From: Bacillus sp. J33
Lineage (GTDB): Bacteria; Bacillota; Bacilli; Bacillales; Cytobacillaceae
Length of the DNA: 53,971 nt
Assembly (NCBI RefSeq): GCF_000518885.1
Contig: NZ_JAEL01000013.1
Coordinates: forward strand, 1 to 53,971
Direction of reading: 5' to 3'
Made by a program: the position numbers and the translations under genes. This document shows, one piece after another, positions 18,452 to 27,343 of this stretch. Position 1 is the first letter of the stretch. Each line of letters begins with the position of its first letter. Below the pieces are notes generated by a model. That model saw only the letters and a program-made list of their open reading frames with translations. It searched no databases and was not told where the DNA came from.

Positions 18452-19396
18452 ATGAAACGAATTATGATTACAGGTGCTTTAGGGCAAATCGGCTCTGAAC
18501 TTACCTTAAAATTAAGAGACATTTACGGAACTGATAATGTAATCGCTACAGATATTAGAAAAAATGAATCGGAAGCTGCCCAATCAGGTCCTTTTGAAAT
18601 GGTTGACGTGACTGATGCCAAAACCATGGTGGAAACGGCAAAAAAATATGAAATTGATACAGTCATTCATATGGCTGCACTTTTATCTGCCACAGCTGAA
18701 GCAAATCCAGTATTTGCATGGAATTTGAATATGGGCGGATTGATGAATGCTTTGGAAACAGCGAGAGAATGCAAAGCGCAATTCTTTACACCGAGTTCCA
18801 TTGGCGCTTTTGGGCCTACTACGCCAAAAGACAATACACCACAGGATACTATCCACAGGCCAACTACCATGTACGGCGTAAACAAAGTGGCAGGCGAATT
18901 GTTATCCGATTATTACTATCACAAGTTCGGTGTTGATACGAGAGGATTGCGTTTTCCCGGCTTAATCTCTTACGTTACTCCTCCAGGTGGAGGAACAACG
19001 GATTACGCGGTAGAAATTTATTATGAAGCCATTAAAAATGGTCGCTATACTTCTTATATCGATAAAGGCACATACATGGATATGATGTATATGCCGGATG
19101 CATTGAATGCGATCGTTGATTTAATGGAAGCTGATGCTGATAAATTGATTCACCGCAACTCCTTTAATGTAACAGCGATGAGCTTTGAACCGGAGGAACT
19201 TGCGGCTGAAATCCGGAAACATATCCCTGGTTTTGAAATCTCTTACGATGTTGATCCTGTCCGCCAGGCAATTGCTGACAGCTGGCCAAATTCTATTGAT
19301 GCCACAGCAGCAAAAGAAGAATGGGGTTTCAAAGCAGAGTTTGACCTTGCTAAAATGACGGCAGATATGTTTGATAAGCTAAAAACAAAATTATAA
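18452..19396 (+). CDS. L-threonine 3-dehydrogenase, short-chain (epimerase-like) type
   Basis: This NAD-dependent enzyme oxidises threonine to 2-amino-3-ketobutyrate, the substrate of the preceding gene product. The 314 residues have the extended-SDR Rossmann motif [11 protein letters not shown] at the N-terminus, a [19 protein letters not shown] block with the catalytic Ser/Thr, and the YxxxK pair in [10 protein letters not shown]. This is the UDP-galactose-epimerase-like class, not the zinc-dependent Tdh. TTGGAGGA precedes the ATG and a terminator closes the operon. Confidence 0.93.
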   Translation: MKRIMITGALGQIGSELTLKLRDIYGTDNVIATDIRKNESEAAQSGPFEMVDVTDAKTMVETAKKYEIDTVIHMAALLSATAEANPVFAWNLNMGGLMNALETARECKAQFFTPSSIGAFGPTTPKDNTPQDTIHRPTTMYGVNKVAGELLSDYYYHKFGVDTRGLRFPGLISYVTPPGGGTTDYAVEIYYEAIKNGRYTSYIDKGTYMDMMYMPDALNAIVDLMEADADKLIHRNSFNVTAMSFEPEELAAEIRKHIPGFEISYDVDPVRQAIADSWPNSIDATAAKEEWGFKAEFDLAKMTADMFDKLKTKL

Positions 19397-19403
19397 TTTA
19401 CAC

Positions 19404-19433
19404 AAAAGGACAGCCAGATACAGCTGTCCTTTT
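19404..19433 (+). terminator. Terminator of the kbl-tdh operon
   Basis: AAAAGGACAGC and GCTGTCCTTTT pair perfectly over 11 bp around a CAGATACA loop. Confidence 0.88.
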
Positions 19434-19483
19434 AAATTTGGCTCTTCTCTCATAGATTGTTGTTTCAGTTTATGAATTTTGCC

Positions 19484-19590
19484 CGTTGATTTCAGCACGG
19501 GACACTCAAACTGCCCGCGGGGAGCAATGGGAGCCTCCTCGGCTTCGCCTGTGGGGTCTTCCCAACTCCCTCTTTTCTGAGCAGGACAAT
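19484..19590. repeat. Degenerate Bacillus intergenic repeat, copy 1
   Basis: The block contains GTTGATTTCAGCACGGGACA, CCGCGGGGAGC, GGGAGCCTCCTCGGCTTCG and CCTGTGGGGTCTTCCCAA. This order matches, from memory, a widespread Bacillaceae intergenic repeat of about 120 bp with the core GGAGCCTCCTCGGC...GCCTGTGGGGTCTCCC. It is more GC-rich than its surroundings, has internal inverted repeats and encodes nothing obvious. Confidence 0.65.
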
Positions 19591-19714
19591 GGAAAAGCAT
19601 TCTTGAATAAACACCTCGTCGCAGAAAATCCGAATGCATTTTCGAGGATCAAGTGCCCCAATACAATCAACTCAGTTGGTTAAACTAAGTTCGCCTTCAA
19701 AAAGCAACTGAGCC

Positions 19715-20458
19715 TTATATTTTGATTTCGAAATGCTTCAGGAGGAAGCCGCTTTTTTCCTCTTCGGATAGCTCATATTTGTCTTTCTTTCCATTTTCAG
19801 ATATAGTGGCGGTCATTCCTGACAGAGTAATACGGCCATTTTTTGTAGCAATTGTAGCAAGATCACCATGGGTAAAATGTGAATCAGCGGATGTCTGGTT
19901 AAACAAACATGCATCTGTAAAGTCTTGAAGTTTCTTTGGCTTATCGGAAAAACGGTAGAGGGTTCTCCACTTTTCATTTTCAAGCCTTTGAAGATCAAAC
20001 AACTCATCCCTTAGTTCAATTACCCTATAAGTCCCGCTTACATCAGACTTTTCCTCGCCATTTAATGGCATCGGCTGGCGAACAGAATCGCCAAAGCCAA
20101 CATCCACCAAATATGGAGCATGATCCAGGTAAACAAGAATAGCTGCATGGGAATCTTCCCGAACCCAGCCATCTGGTTTTTTGACTGTGCAGGATATTAA
20201 ATGTGACTGAAAACCCAATTCGGCCAAGAGCTTTTGGAAAAGACCATTTAATTCATAGCAAAATCCGCCGCGGCTCCGATTCAAAATTTTTTCAAAAAAA
20301 GCTTTAGCATCAAGTTTTATGGGAATCTTCCTTGTTACATCAAGGTTTTCAAAAGGGATCCTTTGCATATGGCTATACTGCAGCCGCGCCAAGTAAGTAA
20401 GATCCAGTTTATTTTCAGCTGGAACAGCAATGCGTTTCAAGTATTTCTGTATATCCAT
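19715..20458 (-). CDS. nat: Arylamine N-acetyltransferase
   Basis: This is a cytosolic enzyme that transfers acetyl from acetyl-CoA to arylamines through a Cys-His-Asp triad. The 247 residues show Cys67 in RSRGGFCYELNG, His104 in DSHAAILV and Asp119 in LVDVGFGD, and IPFENLDV near residue 35. GAGGTGAT precedes the ATG. It is divergent from the selenoprotein gene, with 135 bases between their starts, and has no operon partner. Confidence 0.92.
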   Translation of the reverse strand: MDIQKYLKRIAVPAENKLDLTYLARLQYSHMQRIPFENLDVTRKIPIKLDAKAFFEKILNRSRGGFCYELNGLFQKLLAELGFQSHLISCTVKKPDGWVREDSHAAILVYLDHAPYLVDVGFGDSVRQPMPLNGEEKSDVSGTYRVIELRDELFDLQRLENEKWRTLYRFSDKPKKLQDFTDACLFNQTSADSHFTHGDLATIATKNGRITLSGMTATISENGKKDKYELSEEEKSGFLLKHFEIKI

Positions 20459-20593
20459 TTAATCACCTCTTTAATATACTGCTTTGTTTGTCAAATAAGG
20501 GCAAGCGGGGGAAAACAATTTGCAGAGAACAACAGATTGTACTAAAATGTCAATATATTTACATTATAGAATTATACATAAAGGAGAGATAAT

Positions 20594-20830
20594 ATGAAGC
20601 CATTCGAAGTTACTGTTGAATTTTGCATGATGTGAAACTATGCGCCAAAAGCCGCGAGTTTCGCGGAAGAACTTTTTACACATTTTCGTTCCGACCTAGT
20701 AAAAATGGAGCTTGTCCCTAGTTCAGGCGGAGCGTTTGAAGTGACAGTTAATGGAGAAAAGCTTTATTCCAAACTGGATACAGGTGTTTTTCCTGATTCC
20801 AAGGATATTATTGAAAAAATGCAGAGATAA
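20594..20830 (+). CDS. SelW/Rdx-type selenoprotein with in-frame UGA (Sec14)
   Basis: Read through the TGA at 20633-20635, the frame gives 78 residues starting MKPFEVTVEFCMM-U-NYAPKA. The CxxU motif (Cys11, Sec14) sits after the first beta strand exactly as in the SelW/SelT/SelH (Rdx) family. The rest shows SFAEELFTHF, the GGAFEVTVNGEKLYSK block and GVFPDSKDI near the C-terminus, all typical of Rdx proteins. AAGGAGAG lies 6 bases before the ATG, and a terminator follows the TAA by 7 bases, so it is a complete gene. Members act as thiol or selenol redox proteins. A bacterial SECIS-like hairpin follows the UGA and selA lies downstream. A standard ORF caller would miss it or truncate it. Confidence 0.88.
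20652..20666 (+). promoter_or_regulatory. Bacterial SECIS-like hairpin
   Basis: CCGCGA and TCGCGG form a perfect 6-bp stem with an apical GTT loop. The loop G lies 25 bases after the first base of the UGA codon, within the 16-37 base window known for bacterial SECIS elements, and a GU in the apical loop is expected for SelB binding. It also encodes the AASFAEE residues. Confidence 0.8.
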
Positions 20831-20837
20831 TCTTTAA

Positions 20838-20866
20838 ACCTTCTCCTTTAGGGAGGAGGTTTTTTA
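20838..20866 (+). terminator. Terminator of the selenoprotein gene
   Basis: ACCTTCTCC and GGAGGAGGT pair (one G-T) and are followed by TTTTT. Confidence 0.8.
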
Positions 20867-20927
20867 TAATTTAACATAATATTATTATGTAAACACATCT
20901 TAAAAATAGGCATACTCAATCTCAGGC

Positions 20928-21330
20928 TTAATTAGGAATGGCTATATTTCTATTACAGCCAGGTCCAGTTTCATTTTTCGCTATGAAAACTTCCAATATA
21001 CCATTTGATAAAGAGGCTCTTACCTTTTTATCAATCACTGAAAAGGGCAATTCCACCGTCCGCACACAGGGTTGGCCACATTTTACCGAAGGAAGTTCTT
21101 TTTTTACCGCTTTAATAATCACTTTATTTTCTTGCAGGGAAACGGTTACATCTTTTTGGAAGACAGCCGGTTAATAGCGCTTCCACGATGATTTCTGTCT
21201 CTGTATCATATAAATCGATGCGAAAAGTGATCTGATCCAAATAGGATGTGAGAGGATCCAGAAAGAAGTTCTCCATCCATTTCTCCATTTCACTTATATT
21301 AAAGGAGTGCTGATTTTCCTTCTTGTTCAT
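20928..21330 (-). pseudogene. cotM: cotM-like spore coat (Hsp20-type) gene with a +1 frameshift
   Basis: The first frame (21330 to 21124) gives MNKKENQHSF...FRIDLYDTETEIIVEALLTGCLPK and then drifts. Shifting one base at a run of five T (plus strand 21153-21157) restores DVTVSLQENKVIIKAVKKE, then VELPFSVIDKKVRASLSNGILEVFIAK, down to 20928. Joined, it is an alpha-crystallin (Hsp20/CotM) domain of about 133 residues. In B. subtilis cotM sits next to sspP, sspO and citB, as here. The break may be a true mutation, a sequencing or assembly error in a homopolymer, or rarely a programmed shift. Confidence 0.75.
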
Positions 21331-21422
21331 TTCATTACCCCCTTGCTTCCTTCTATAGTATTCATTTCATGCTAATAAGTGAAAAATGGTATAATAATCA
21401 GGCAAGTGCTGGAGGGATACAA

Positions 21423-22826
21423 TTGAAAAAAATGCTTAGAAATATACCGTCTGTTCATGAATTGCAAAAAGAGGAACGGTTCACAGAGCTTATGGCCCGG
21501 CATGGGCTGGATTTCATACATACAACTAACATCCTGAAGGATGCAATAGCAAGTATTAGGCAGGACATCCTAAATGGCTATTGGATGGATGATAAGCCCG
21601 GCAATAAGGAATTTACAGATGCACTGTTTCAAAGGGCAGAGGAAGCCATCCGCAATCGATACGGATACACGCTAAAAAGGGTTATTAATGCAACCGGCAC
21701 GATATTGCATACCAATCTTGGGCGAGCTCGATTGAGCAAAAATGCCGCAATACATATGTTGGAAACGGCTATGAATTATTCCAATTTGGAGTATAAGCTT
21801 GATGAGGGTCATCGGGGTTCAAGACATAGCCATGTTGAGGGTCTTATTAAGGAGCTGACTGGGGCTGAAGCTGCTATGGTCGTCAATAATAATGCTGCGG
21901 CAGTTTATTTTATTTTAAAAGCCTTTGCAGCAGGCAAGGAAGTAATCGTTTCCAGAGGACAGCTAGTTGAAATTGGGGGTTCCTTTAGGGTATCAAGCAT
22001 TATGGAAGAAAGCGGTGCAAGGCTTGCTGAGGTGGGAACCACAAATAAGACGCACTTATCAGATTATGAGAAAGCAATTAACGAAGAAACAGCGATGATT
22101 CTAAAAGTGCATACGAGCAATTTTAAAATTATCGGATTTACTAAAGAAGTTGGAACAGGGGAACTTGCAGCTCTTTCGAAAGAAAAAGGTGTCCTATTTT
22201 ATGAGGATCTTGGCAGCGGTGCCCTTTATGATTTCAAGAGCAGGGGAATTGGAAATGAGCCGGTTATCAGCAATGTCATTAATATGGGAGCTGACATTGT
22301 ATCCTTTAGCGGAGATAAACTCCTAGGCGGTCCGCAGGCTGGTATTATAGCCGGCAAAAAAGAGCTGATCGATCAATTAAAAAGGCACCAATTGGCCCGG
22401 GTTCTTCGTGTAGATAAAATGACGCTTGCGGCACTTGAAGGCACTCTCCTTGATTATTTCAAAGGCGAAGATGGGCTTAAAAATATACCGGTTATTCACG
22501 ATGTTCTGACAACCAAAGAACAGCTTCAAAGAAGAACAGAACATTTTCTTCAAAAGCTGCAATCGGTATCTGAAAGTTATCATACTTCAATGAAGGAAGA
22601 TGTCGGGCAAGTAGGAGGCGGAACAATGCCTGATGTTGAGCTGCCTACGTGGATTGCCATCTTAAAACATAAAGATTTCTCTGCCGAGCACGTAACACGG
22701 CAGTTAAGAATAGGCTCTTCTCCTTCCATAATTGCCAGAATTCATAAAGACGAAATCCTTCTTGATTTACGGACGGTTACTGAAGAAGAAGAGGATATCA
22801 TTTTAAGAGCCTTATCATTAATATAA
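21423..22826 (+). CDS. selA: L-seryl-tRNA(Sec) selenium transferase
   Basis: This PLP enzyme converts seryl-tRNA(Sec) to selenocysteyl-tRNA(Sec) with selenophosphate. From the TTG at 21423 it has 467 residues, close to the 463 of E. coli. GGAGGG lies 6-7 bases before this TTG, while the ATG at 21369 has no such site. Motifs include LRNIPSVHELQ, the TGTILHTNLGRARLS segment, MVVNNNAAAVYFIL, the PLP lysine in SGDKLLGGPQAG (near 298) and DLRTVTEEEE at the end. selB, selD and selC (tRNA-Sec) are not in the window. Its presence beside an in-frame-UGA gene supports a live selenocysteine pathway. Confidence 0.95.
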   Translation: MKKMLRNIPSVHELQKEERFTELMARHGLDFIHTTNILKDAIASIRQDILNGYWMDDKPGNKEFTDALFQRAEEAIRNRYGYTLKRVINATGTILHTNLGRARLSKNAAIHMLETAMNYSNLEYKLDEGHRGSRHSHVEGLIKELTGAEAAMVVNNNAAAVYFILKAFAAGKEVIVSRGQLVEIGGSFRVSSIMEESGARLAEVGTTNKTHLSDYEKAINEETAMILKVHTSNFKIIGFTKEVGTGELAALSKEKGVLFYEDLGSGALYDFKSRGIGNEPVISNVINMGADIVSFSGDKLLGGPQAGIIAGKKELIDQLKRHQLARVLRVDKMTLAALEGTLLDYFKGEDGLKNIPVIHDVLTTKEQLQRRTEHFLQKLQSVSESYHTSMKEDVGQVGGGTMPDVELPTWIAILKHKDFSAEHVTRQLRIGSSPSIIARIHKDEILLDLRTVTEEEEDIILRALSLI

Positions 22827-22828
22827 GC

Positions 22829-22856
22829 GACAGCTGCCGCTTGAAAGGCAGCTGTC
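22829..22856 (+). terminator. Hairpin after selA
   Basis: GACAGCTGCC and GGCAGCTGTC pair perfectly over 10 bp. The T run is short (TTTA), so it may also serve the converging sspP gene. Confidence 0.7.
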
Positions 22857-22863
22857 TTTAGTG

Positions 22864-23007
22864 CTACATATCATGGTGGGAGTTATGCTTTTGCCTCGTA
22901 TGGTTGCGGTTTTTCACTTTTTTGGATCCGCTTAAAGGTTCAGGCTGGCCATCATTATGGCCCTTTGGCGCATTTTTTCGCATATCTTTGACATTGTTTT
23001 TGTTCAT
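22864..23007 (-). CDS. sspP: Small acid-soluble spore protein P
   Basis: This 47-residue protein reads [20 protein letters not shown], then [19 protein letters not shown] and KHNSHHDM. From memory it matches B. subtilis SspP nearly along its length. It is very basic and hydrophilic, as minor spore-core proteins are. GGAGGG lies just before the ATG. In B. subtilis it is in one operon with sspO. Here the DUF2524 gene separates the two. Confidence 0.92.
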   Translation of the reverse strand: MNKNNVKDMRKNAPKGHNDGQPEPLSGSKKVKNRNHTRQKHNSHHDM

Positions 23008-23206
23008 TCTCTTTCCCTCCTCATGAATGAAGAAATAAAGTGCTTTTCACCTTTATTTCTTGTGTTAGTTTGGCTTGTTTTTCGATAAAATTTCCTTGCA
23101 ATATGTGGCTAAAATTGAACATTTGCTCCGAAGTTATATTGCGGAATATTTTTAACTGCTATTGCGCAATTTAATGGTACAAATTTTAATTAGGAGTGAA
23201 TAGGGT

Positions 23207-23464
23207 ATGCCATACCACAAAGATAAACAGCAAGCTTTCCAGGCAGCACAGCAGGGAATGGAGGATGCCCAGGAGCTATATGCTGAAATTGTAAAGGATT
23301 CAGCGAGCTACGGCCATCAGCTTAAACATCTTAAGCAGGAAGTAAATGAAGCTTATGCCCAAATTGAAAATGCACTTGAAGTAGCTTCTGAACATCAGCG
23401 GGCACAGCTGGAAAGATTCCAGCAAGATCTCAAGTCAATGGTGGATGATGTTAATCAATATTAA
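23207..23464 (+). CDS. YtzC-like DUF2524 protein
   Basis: This 85-residue protein is almost entirely helical (AFQAAQQGMEDAQELYAEIV, LKQEVNEAYAQIENALEVAS) with heptad-like spacing, so a short coiled coil is likely. It resembles YtzC of B. subtilis (DUF2524) from memory. TAGGAGTGA precedes the ATG and a strong terminator follows. Function is unknown. It is inserted between sspP and sspO, which lie on the other strand. Confidence 0.7.
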   Translation: MPYHKDKQQAFQAAQQGMEDAQELYAEIVKDSASYGHQLKHLKQEVNEAYAQIENALEVASEHQRAQLERFQQDLKSMVDDVNQY

Positions 23465-23480
23465 AAATGTAAAAGTGTTA

Positions 23481-23503
23481 CCCCGGCCTTAATCAAGCCG
23501 GGG
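23481..23503. terminator. Terminator after the DUF2524 gene
   Basis: CCCCGGC and GCCGGGG form a GC-rich stem followed by TTCATTC; it can also end sspO transcription from the other side. Confidence 0.75.
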
Positions 23504-23515
23504 TTCATTCATATT

Positions 23516-23665
23516 TTATTGTTTCTTCTTCCGCTTTTTATTATTTTGTTTTTGAGCTTCAGTTAAGGGTTCATTGGCAAATTCCTCATTATAGCCAGCT
23601 CCCATGCCCTGCCCCTTTGCTGCATTCATTCCTTCAATAGTATGGTTTGCTTTTCGCCTAGCCAT
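23516..23665 (-). CDS. sspO: Small acid-soluble spore protein O
   Basis: The 49 residues read [20 protein letters not shown] and continue [20 protein letters not shown] with a lysine-rich end. This is the SspO pattern (RKANH, GMN.AK.QG.GAGY, LTEA..QNNKKRK). AGGTGAG lies before the ATG. It is divergent from acnA, as in B. subtilis. Confidence 0.92.
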   Translation of the reverse strand: MARRKANHTIEGMNAAKGQGMGAGYNEEFANEPLTEAQKQNNKKRKKKQ

Positions 23666-23851
23666 AATACTCACCTCCATATATGGTATTTTTCCTGAGG
23701 AATTGACAAATTATGTTGAAATTCTTAACAGAAGAAAATACTTTTTATTATTTTTGCATAATAACTAAAAAGAATCAGTTTAATCAGCTAATTGAAAAAC
23801 GCTTTCATTTACAGCTTTTTAGAGGCTTAAATAACGTAAATAAAATTTATC

Positions 23852-23890
23852 ATAAGAAAAACTTATCAGAAACAATAACTTTCTTGTTAT
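23852..23890 (+). promoter_or_regulatory. CcpC-like operator pair upstream of acnA
   Basis: ATAAGAAAAACTTAT (23852-23866) is an exact ATAA-N7-TTAT dyad, the form bound by the citrate-responsive regulator CcpC at citB in B. subtilis. A second ATAA...TTAT pair with an 8-base spacer follows at 23875-23890. The 352-base gap 23666-24017 is very AT-rich and is otherwise leader and promoter sequence. A 91-codon open frame within it lacks coding character. Confidence 0.55.
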
Positions 23891-24017
23891 TTACTTATAT
23901 AAAAGGTTGTATTAATATAGAAATTGTGAGAAAAGTGAGGATGGATGAAAATTCAAACTTTTCGACAATTACCTATCACTTGGTATAAGATGTTTAATGA
24001 AAGAGGGGGTAATACAT

Positions 24018-26726
24018 ATGGCAAAGAATGATGTGTTCAATTCCCGCAAATCCTTTGATCTCGACGGGAAGCGCTATCATTACTATCATTTAGGCGCTCT
24101 GGAAGAAGCTGGAGTAGGTAACGTTTCCAAATTGCCTTATTCCATTAAGGTACTATTGGAATCAGTACTTCGTCAATATGACGGCCGTGTTATTACAAAA
24201 GAGCATGTTGAAAACCTGGCAAAATGGGGAACTTCCGAAGTTAAAGAGGTTGACGTTCCATTCAAACCTTCACGCGTCATCCTGCAGGACTTCACTGGAG
24301 TCCCCGCAGTAGTTGACTTGGCTTCATTACGAAAAGCAATGGCTGATATGGGTGGTGACCCTGATAAAATCAATCCTGAGAAGCCGGTTGATCTAGTTAT
24401 CGACCACTCCGTACAGGTTGATAAGTATGGAACTCCTGATTCGCTTGAAGCAAACATGGAGCTTGAATTCGAGCGCAATGCTGAGCGCTACCAGTTTCTA
24501 AGCTGGGCACAGAAAGCATTTGACAACTACCGTGCGGTTCCGCCGGCAACAGGTATTGTTCACCAGGTTAACCTTGAATTCCTGGCAAATGTTGTTCATG
24601 CTGTTGAAACAACTGAAGGTGATTACGAAACTTTCCCTGATACACTAGTTGGTACTGACTCCCATACAACAATGATCAATGGTATCGGCGTTCTTGGATG
24701 GGGTGTAGGCGGTATTGAGGCAGAAGCAGGAATGCTTGGACAGCCATCATACTTCCCTGTGCCTGAGGTTGTTGGGGTTAAGCTTACTGGCGAACTTCCT
24801 AATGGAACAACTGCTACCGACCTTGCATTAAAGGTAACTCAAGTACTTCGCAGCCAGGGAGTAGTCGGCAAATTCGTAGAATTCTTCGGTCCAGGAGTTA
24901 CACAGCTTCCATTGGCTGACCGTGCTACAATTGCGAACATGGCTCCTGAATACGGTGCTACTTGCGGATTCTTCCCTGTAGATGCAGAAGCTCTTGATTA
25001 CATGCGTCTGACTGGCCGTCCGGAAGAGCAAATTAAGATTGTTGAAAAATACTGCAGAGAAAATGGAATGTTCTTCGATCCATCTCTAGAGCCAGTCTAT
25101 ACAAATGTGGTTGAGATCAACCTTTCCGAAATCGAAGCGAACCTTTCCGGTCCTAAACGTCCACAAGACTTAATTCCGCTTTCACAAATGAAAAAGGAAT
25201 TCAATAAAGCAATCACTGCACCTCAGGGCAATCAGGGCTTTGGATTGGATAAGAAAGAAATCGATAAAGAAATCACTGTTGAGTTTGCAAACGGCGATTC
25301 AACTAAAATGAAAACGGGTGCTGTCGCGATTGCGGCGATTACCAGCTGTACAAACACTTCAAACCCTTACGTTTTAGTTGGAGCTGGACTTGTTGCGAAA
25401 AAAGCAGTTGAACTTGGAATGGAAGTTCCTAAGTTTGTAAAGACATCACTGGCTCCAGGATCAAAAGTTGTTACTGGCTATCTGCGCGATTCAGGACTTC
25501 TTCCATACATGGAGCAGCTTGGATTCAATCTTGTAGGTTATGGCTGTACAACATGTATCGGTAACTCTGGTCCATTAAGAGAAGAAATCGAAAAGGCTGT
25601 TGCTGAAAGCGATCTTCTTGTAACATCTGTTCTTTCGGGTAACCGTAACTTTGAAGGACGTATCCATCCGCTTGTAAAAGCTAACTACCTGGCTTCTCCG
25701 CCATTAGTAGTCGCTTATGCGCTTGCTGGAACAGTTGATATCGATCTTCAAAGCGAACCGATCGGCAAAGATAAGAATGGCAATGATGTCTTCTTTAATG
25801 ATATCTGGCCTACAACTGCTGAAGTTAACGAAGTGGTTAAAAATTCTGTTACTCCTGAATTGTTCCGTAAAGAATATGAGCATGTTTTTGATGACAATGC
25901 CCGCTGGAATGAAATTCAAACAAGCAATGAGCCATTGTATTCATTTGATGAAAATTCAACATATATCCAGAACCCGCCATTCTTTGAAGGGTTAACTCCT
26001 AATGCAGATGAAGTTAAACCTCTAACAGGATTGCGTGTAGTCGGCAAGTTCGGAGATTCCGTAACTACTGACCATATTTCTCCAGCAGGTGCAATCGGCA
26101 AAGATACACCAGCAGGAAAGTATCTGCGCGAGAACGGTGTTGAGCCACGCGACTTCAACTCTTATGGATCCCGCCGCGGAAACCATGAAGTTATGATGCG
26201 CGGTACATTTGCAAACATCCGTATCCGCAACCAGATCGCTCCGGGCACAGAAGGAGGATTCACTACTTACTGGCCAACTGGCGAAGTTACTTCAATCTAT
26301 GACGCTTGCATGAAGTATAAAGAAGATGGAACGGGCCTTGTGGTTCTTGCCGGCAAAGACTATGGAATGGGATCTTCCCGTGACTGGGCTGCAAAAGGTA
26401 CGAACCTGCTTGGAATCAAGACTGTTATTGCGGAAAGCTATGAGCGTATTCACCGTTCCAACCTTGTTCTAATGGGCGTTCTGCCGCTTCAGTTCAAAGA
26501 AGGCGAAAGCGCTGAAGTCCTTGGCTTAACAGGAAAAGAAACAATCGATGTACAAATCGACGAAAACGTAAGACCACGTGACTTTGTAAAGGTTACAGCT
26601 ACAGACGAAGAAGGCAACAAGACTACTTTTGAAGCTCTTGTTCGTTTCGACTCTGAAGTTGAAATAGATTACTACCGTCACGGCGGAATCCTTCAGATGG
26701 TTCTCCGCGATAAGTTAGCAAATTAA
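24018..26726 (+). CDS. acnA: Aconitate hydratase
   Basis: This [4Fe-4S] enzyme of the TCA cycle interconverts citrate and isocitrate. In bacilli it also binds RNA when iron is low. From the ATG at 24018, with AGAGGGGG upstream, it has 902 residues. The cluster cysteines are in [11 protein letters not shown] (near 437) and [14 protein letters not shown] (near 505). [20 protein letters not shown] and [16 protein letters not shown] form the domain-4 substrate site. The CcpC-like sites upstream fit citrate control. A strong terminator follows. Confidence 0.97.
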   Translation: MAKNDVFNSRKSFDLDGKRYHYYHLGALEEAGVGNVSKLPYSIKVLLESVLRQYDGRVITKEHVENLAKWGTSEVKEVDVPFKPSRVILQDFTGVPAVVDLASLRKAMADMGGDPDKINPEKPVDLVIDHSVQVDKYGTPDSLEANMELEFERNAERYQFLSWAQKAFDNYRAVPPATGIVHQVNLEFLANVVHAVETTEGDYETFPDTLVGTDSHTTMINGIGVLGWGVGGIEAEAGMLGQPSYFPVPEVVGVKLTGELPNGTTATDLALKVTQVLRSQGVVGKFVEFFGPGVTQLPLADRATIANMAPEYGATCGFFPVDAEALDYMRLTGRPEEQIKIVEKYCRENGMFFDPSLEPVYTNVVEINLSEIEANLSGPKRPQDLIPLSQMKKEFNKAITAPQGNQGFGLDKKEIDKEITVEFANGDSTKMKTGAVAIAAITSCTNTSNPYVLVGAGLVAKKAVELGMEVPKFVKTSLAPGSKVVTGYLRDSGLLPYMEQLGFNLVGYGCTTCIGNSGPLREEIEKAVAESDLLVTSVLSGNRNFEGRIHPLVKANYLASPPLVVAYALAGTVDIDLQSEPIGKDKNGNDVFFNDIWPTTAEVNEVVKNSVTPELFRKEYEHVFDDNARWNEIQTSNEPLYSFDENSTYIQNPPFFEGLTPNADEVKPLTGLRVVGKFGDSVTTDHISPAGAIGKDTPAGKYLRENGVEPRDFNSYGSRRGNHEVMMRGTFANIRIRNQIAPGTEGGFTTYWPTGEVTSIYDACMKYKEDGTGLVVLAGKDYGMGSSRDWAAKGTNLLGIKTVIAESYERIHRSNLVLMGVLPLQFKEGESAEVLGLTGKETIDVQIDENVRPRDFVKVTATDEEGNKTTFEALVRFDSEVEIDYYRHGGILQMVLRDKLAN

Positions 26727-26770
26727 CTTAAGAAAAGTGCAGCGCCATTGCACATTGACGGAGCGAATCC

Positions 26771-26803
26771 AACCGCTATGTGATCATCACATAGCGGTTT
26801 TTT
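26771..26803 (+). terminator. Terminator of acnA
   Basis: AACCGCTATGTGA and TCACATAGCGGTT pair perfectly (13 bp, TCA loop), followed by TTTTTTATTTT. Confidence 0.92.
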
Positions 26804-26863
26804 ATTTTACAAAACATACGGGAAAAGGGATCTTAGCTGTATAGTGTTATTGGAGGGAGAACA

Positions 26864-27280
26864 TTGGGTGCTTTTATGTTCGGGCCTTTATTAATTAAGT
26901 ATGAATGGATTCTTCTTTTGCTTGCGGGTTTTATATCCTATTTGGCGGTAAAGCTGGCATTCAAAAATAACCAGGAATTTTGCAGGGGCTTTTTAAACGA
27001 CAGTTTGAATGCTGTTATAATCGGTTTGTTTTCCTATAAATTTAGTTCTATATTTTTCCAGACGGAAAATGTAATCACCAATCCTATTGGGATATTGTAT
27101 TTTTCAGGGGGAACGAAAGGCATTATTTTAGGGGTTATTCTGGCTATTGGATATTTAGGCTGGAGAATAAAAAAGTATAATGATTCATTGCAAAACTGGC
27201 TAAGCGGAATTGTTTACGGAACTGTCACATTTATGCTCGCTTTTTGGCTGTTCAGAACCTTATTTATTTTGCTATTTTAG
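26864..27280 (+). CDS. Small integral membrane protein of unknown function
   Basis: From the TTG at 26864, which has GGAGGG 6 bases upstream, it has 138 residues with about four membrane segments: near 9-30, 45-62, 76-98 and 112-136. A polar stretch, WRIKKYNDSLQNW, precedes the last one. The GGTKGIILGVILAIGYLGWR segment recalls parts of the prolipoprotein diacylglyceryl transferase family, but the match is weak. It lies 63 bases before the thioredoxin-like gene and may work with it in the membrane. Confidence 0.7.
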   Translation: MGAFMFGPLLIKYEWILLLLAGFISYLAVKLAFKNNQEFCRGFLNDSLNAVIIGLFSYKFSSIFFQTENVITNPIGILYFSGGTKGIILGVILAIGYLGWRIKKYNDSLQNWLSGIVYGTVTFMLAFWLFRTLFILLF

Positions 27281-27343
27281 GTTACAATACAAACAATAAA
27301 GCAAAAGGCTGTTATGCCTTGTAAAGCTGGAGGGACTGTCAGC

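Noticed and set aside
19391..19683. Open frames on both strands over the tdh-nat gap
   Set aside because: They run through a terminator and a known type of intergenic repeat; GC-rich repeats often give spurious frames.
23713..23988. 91-codon plus-strand open frame before acnA
   Set aside because: No ribosome binding site, very AT-rich, and it overlaps the CcpC-like operators and promoter region of acnA.
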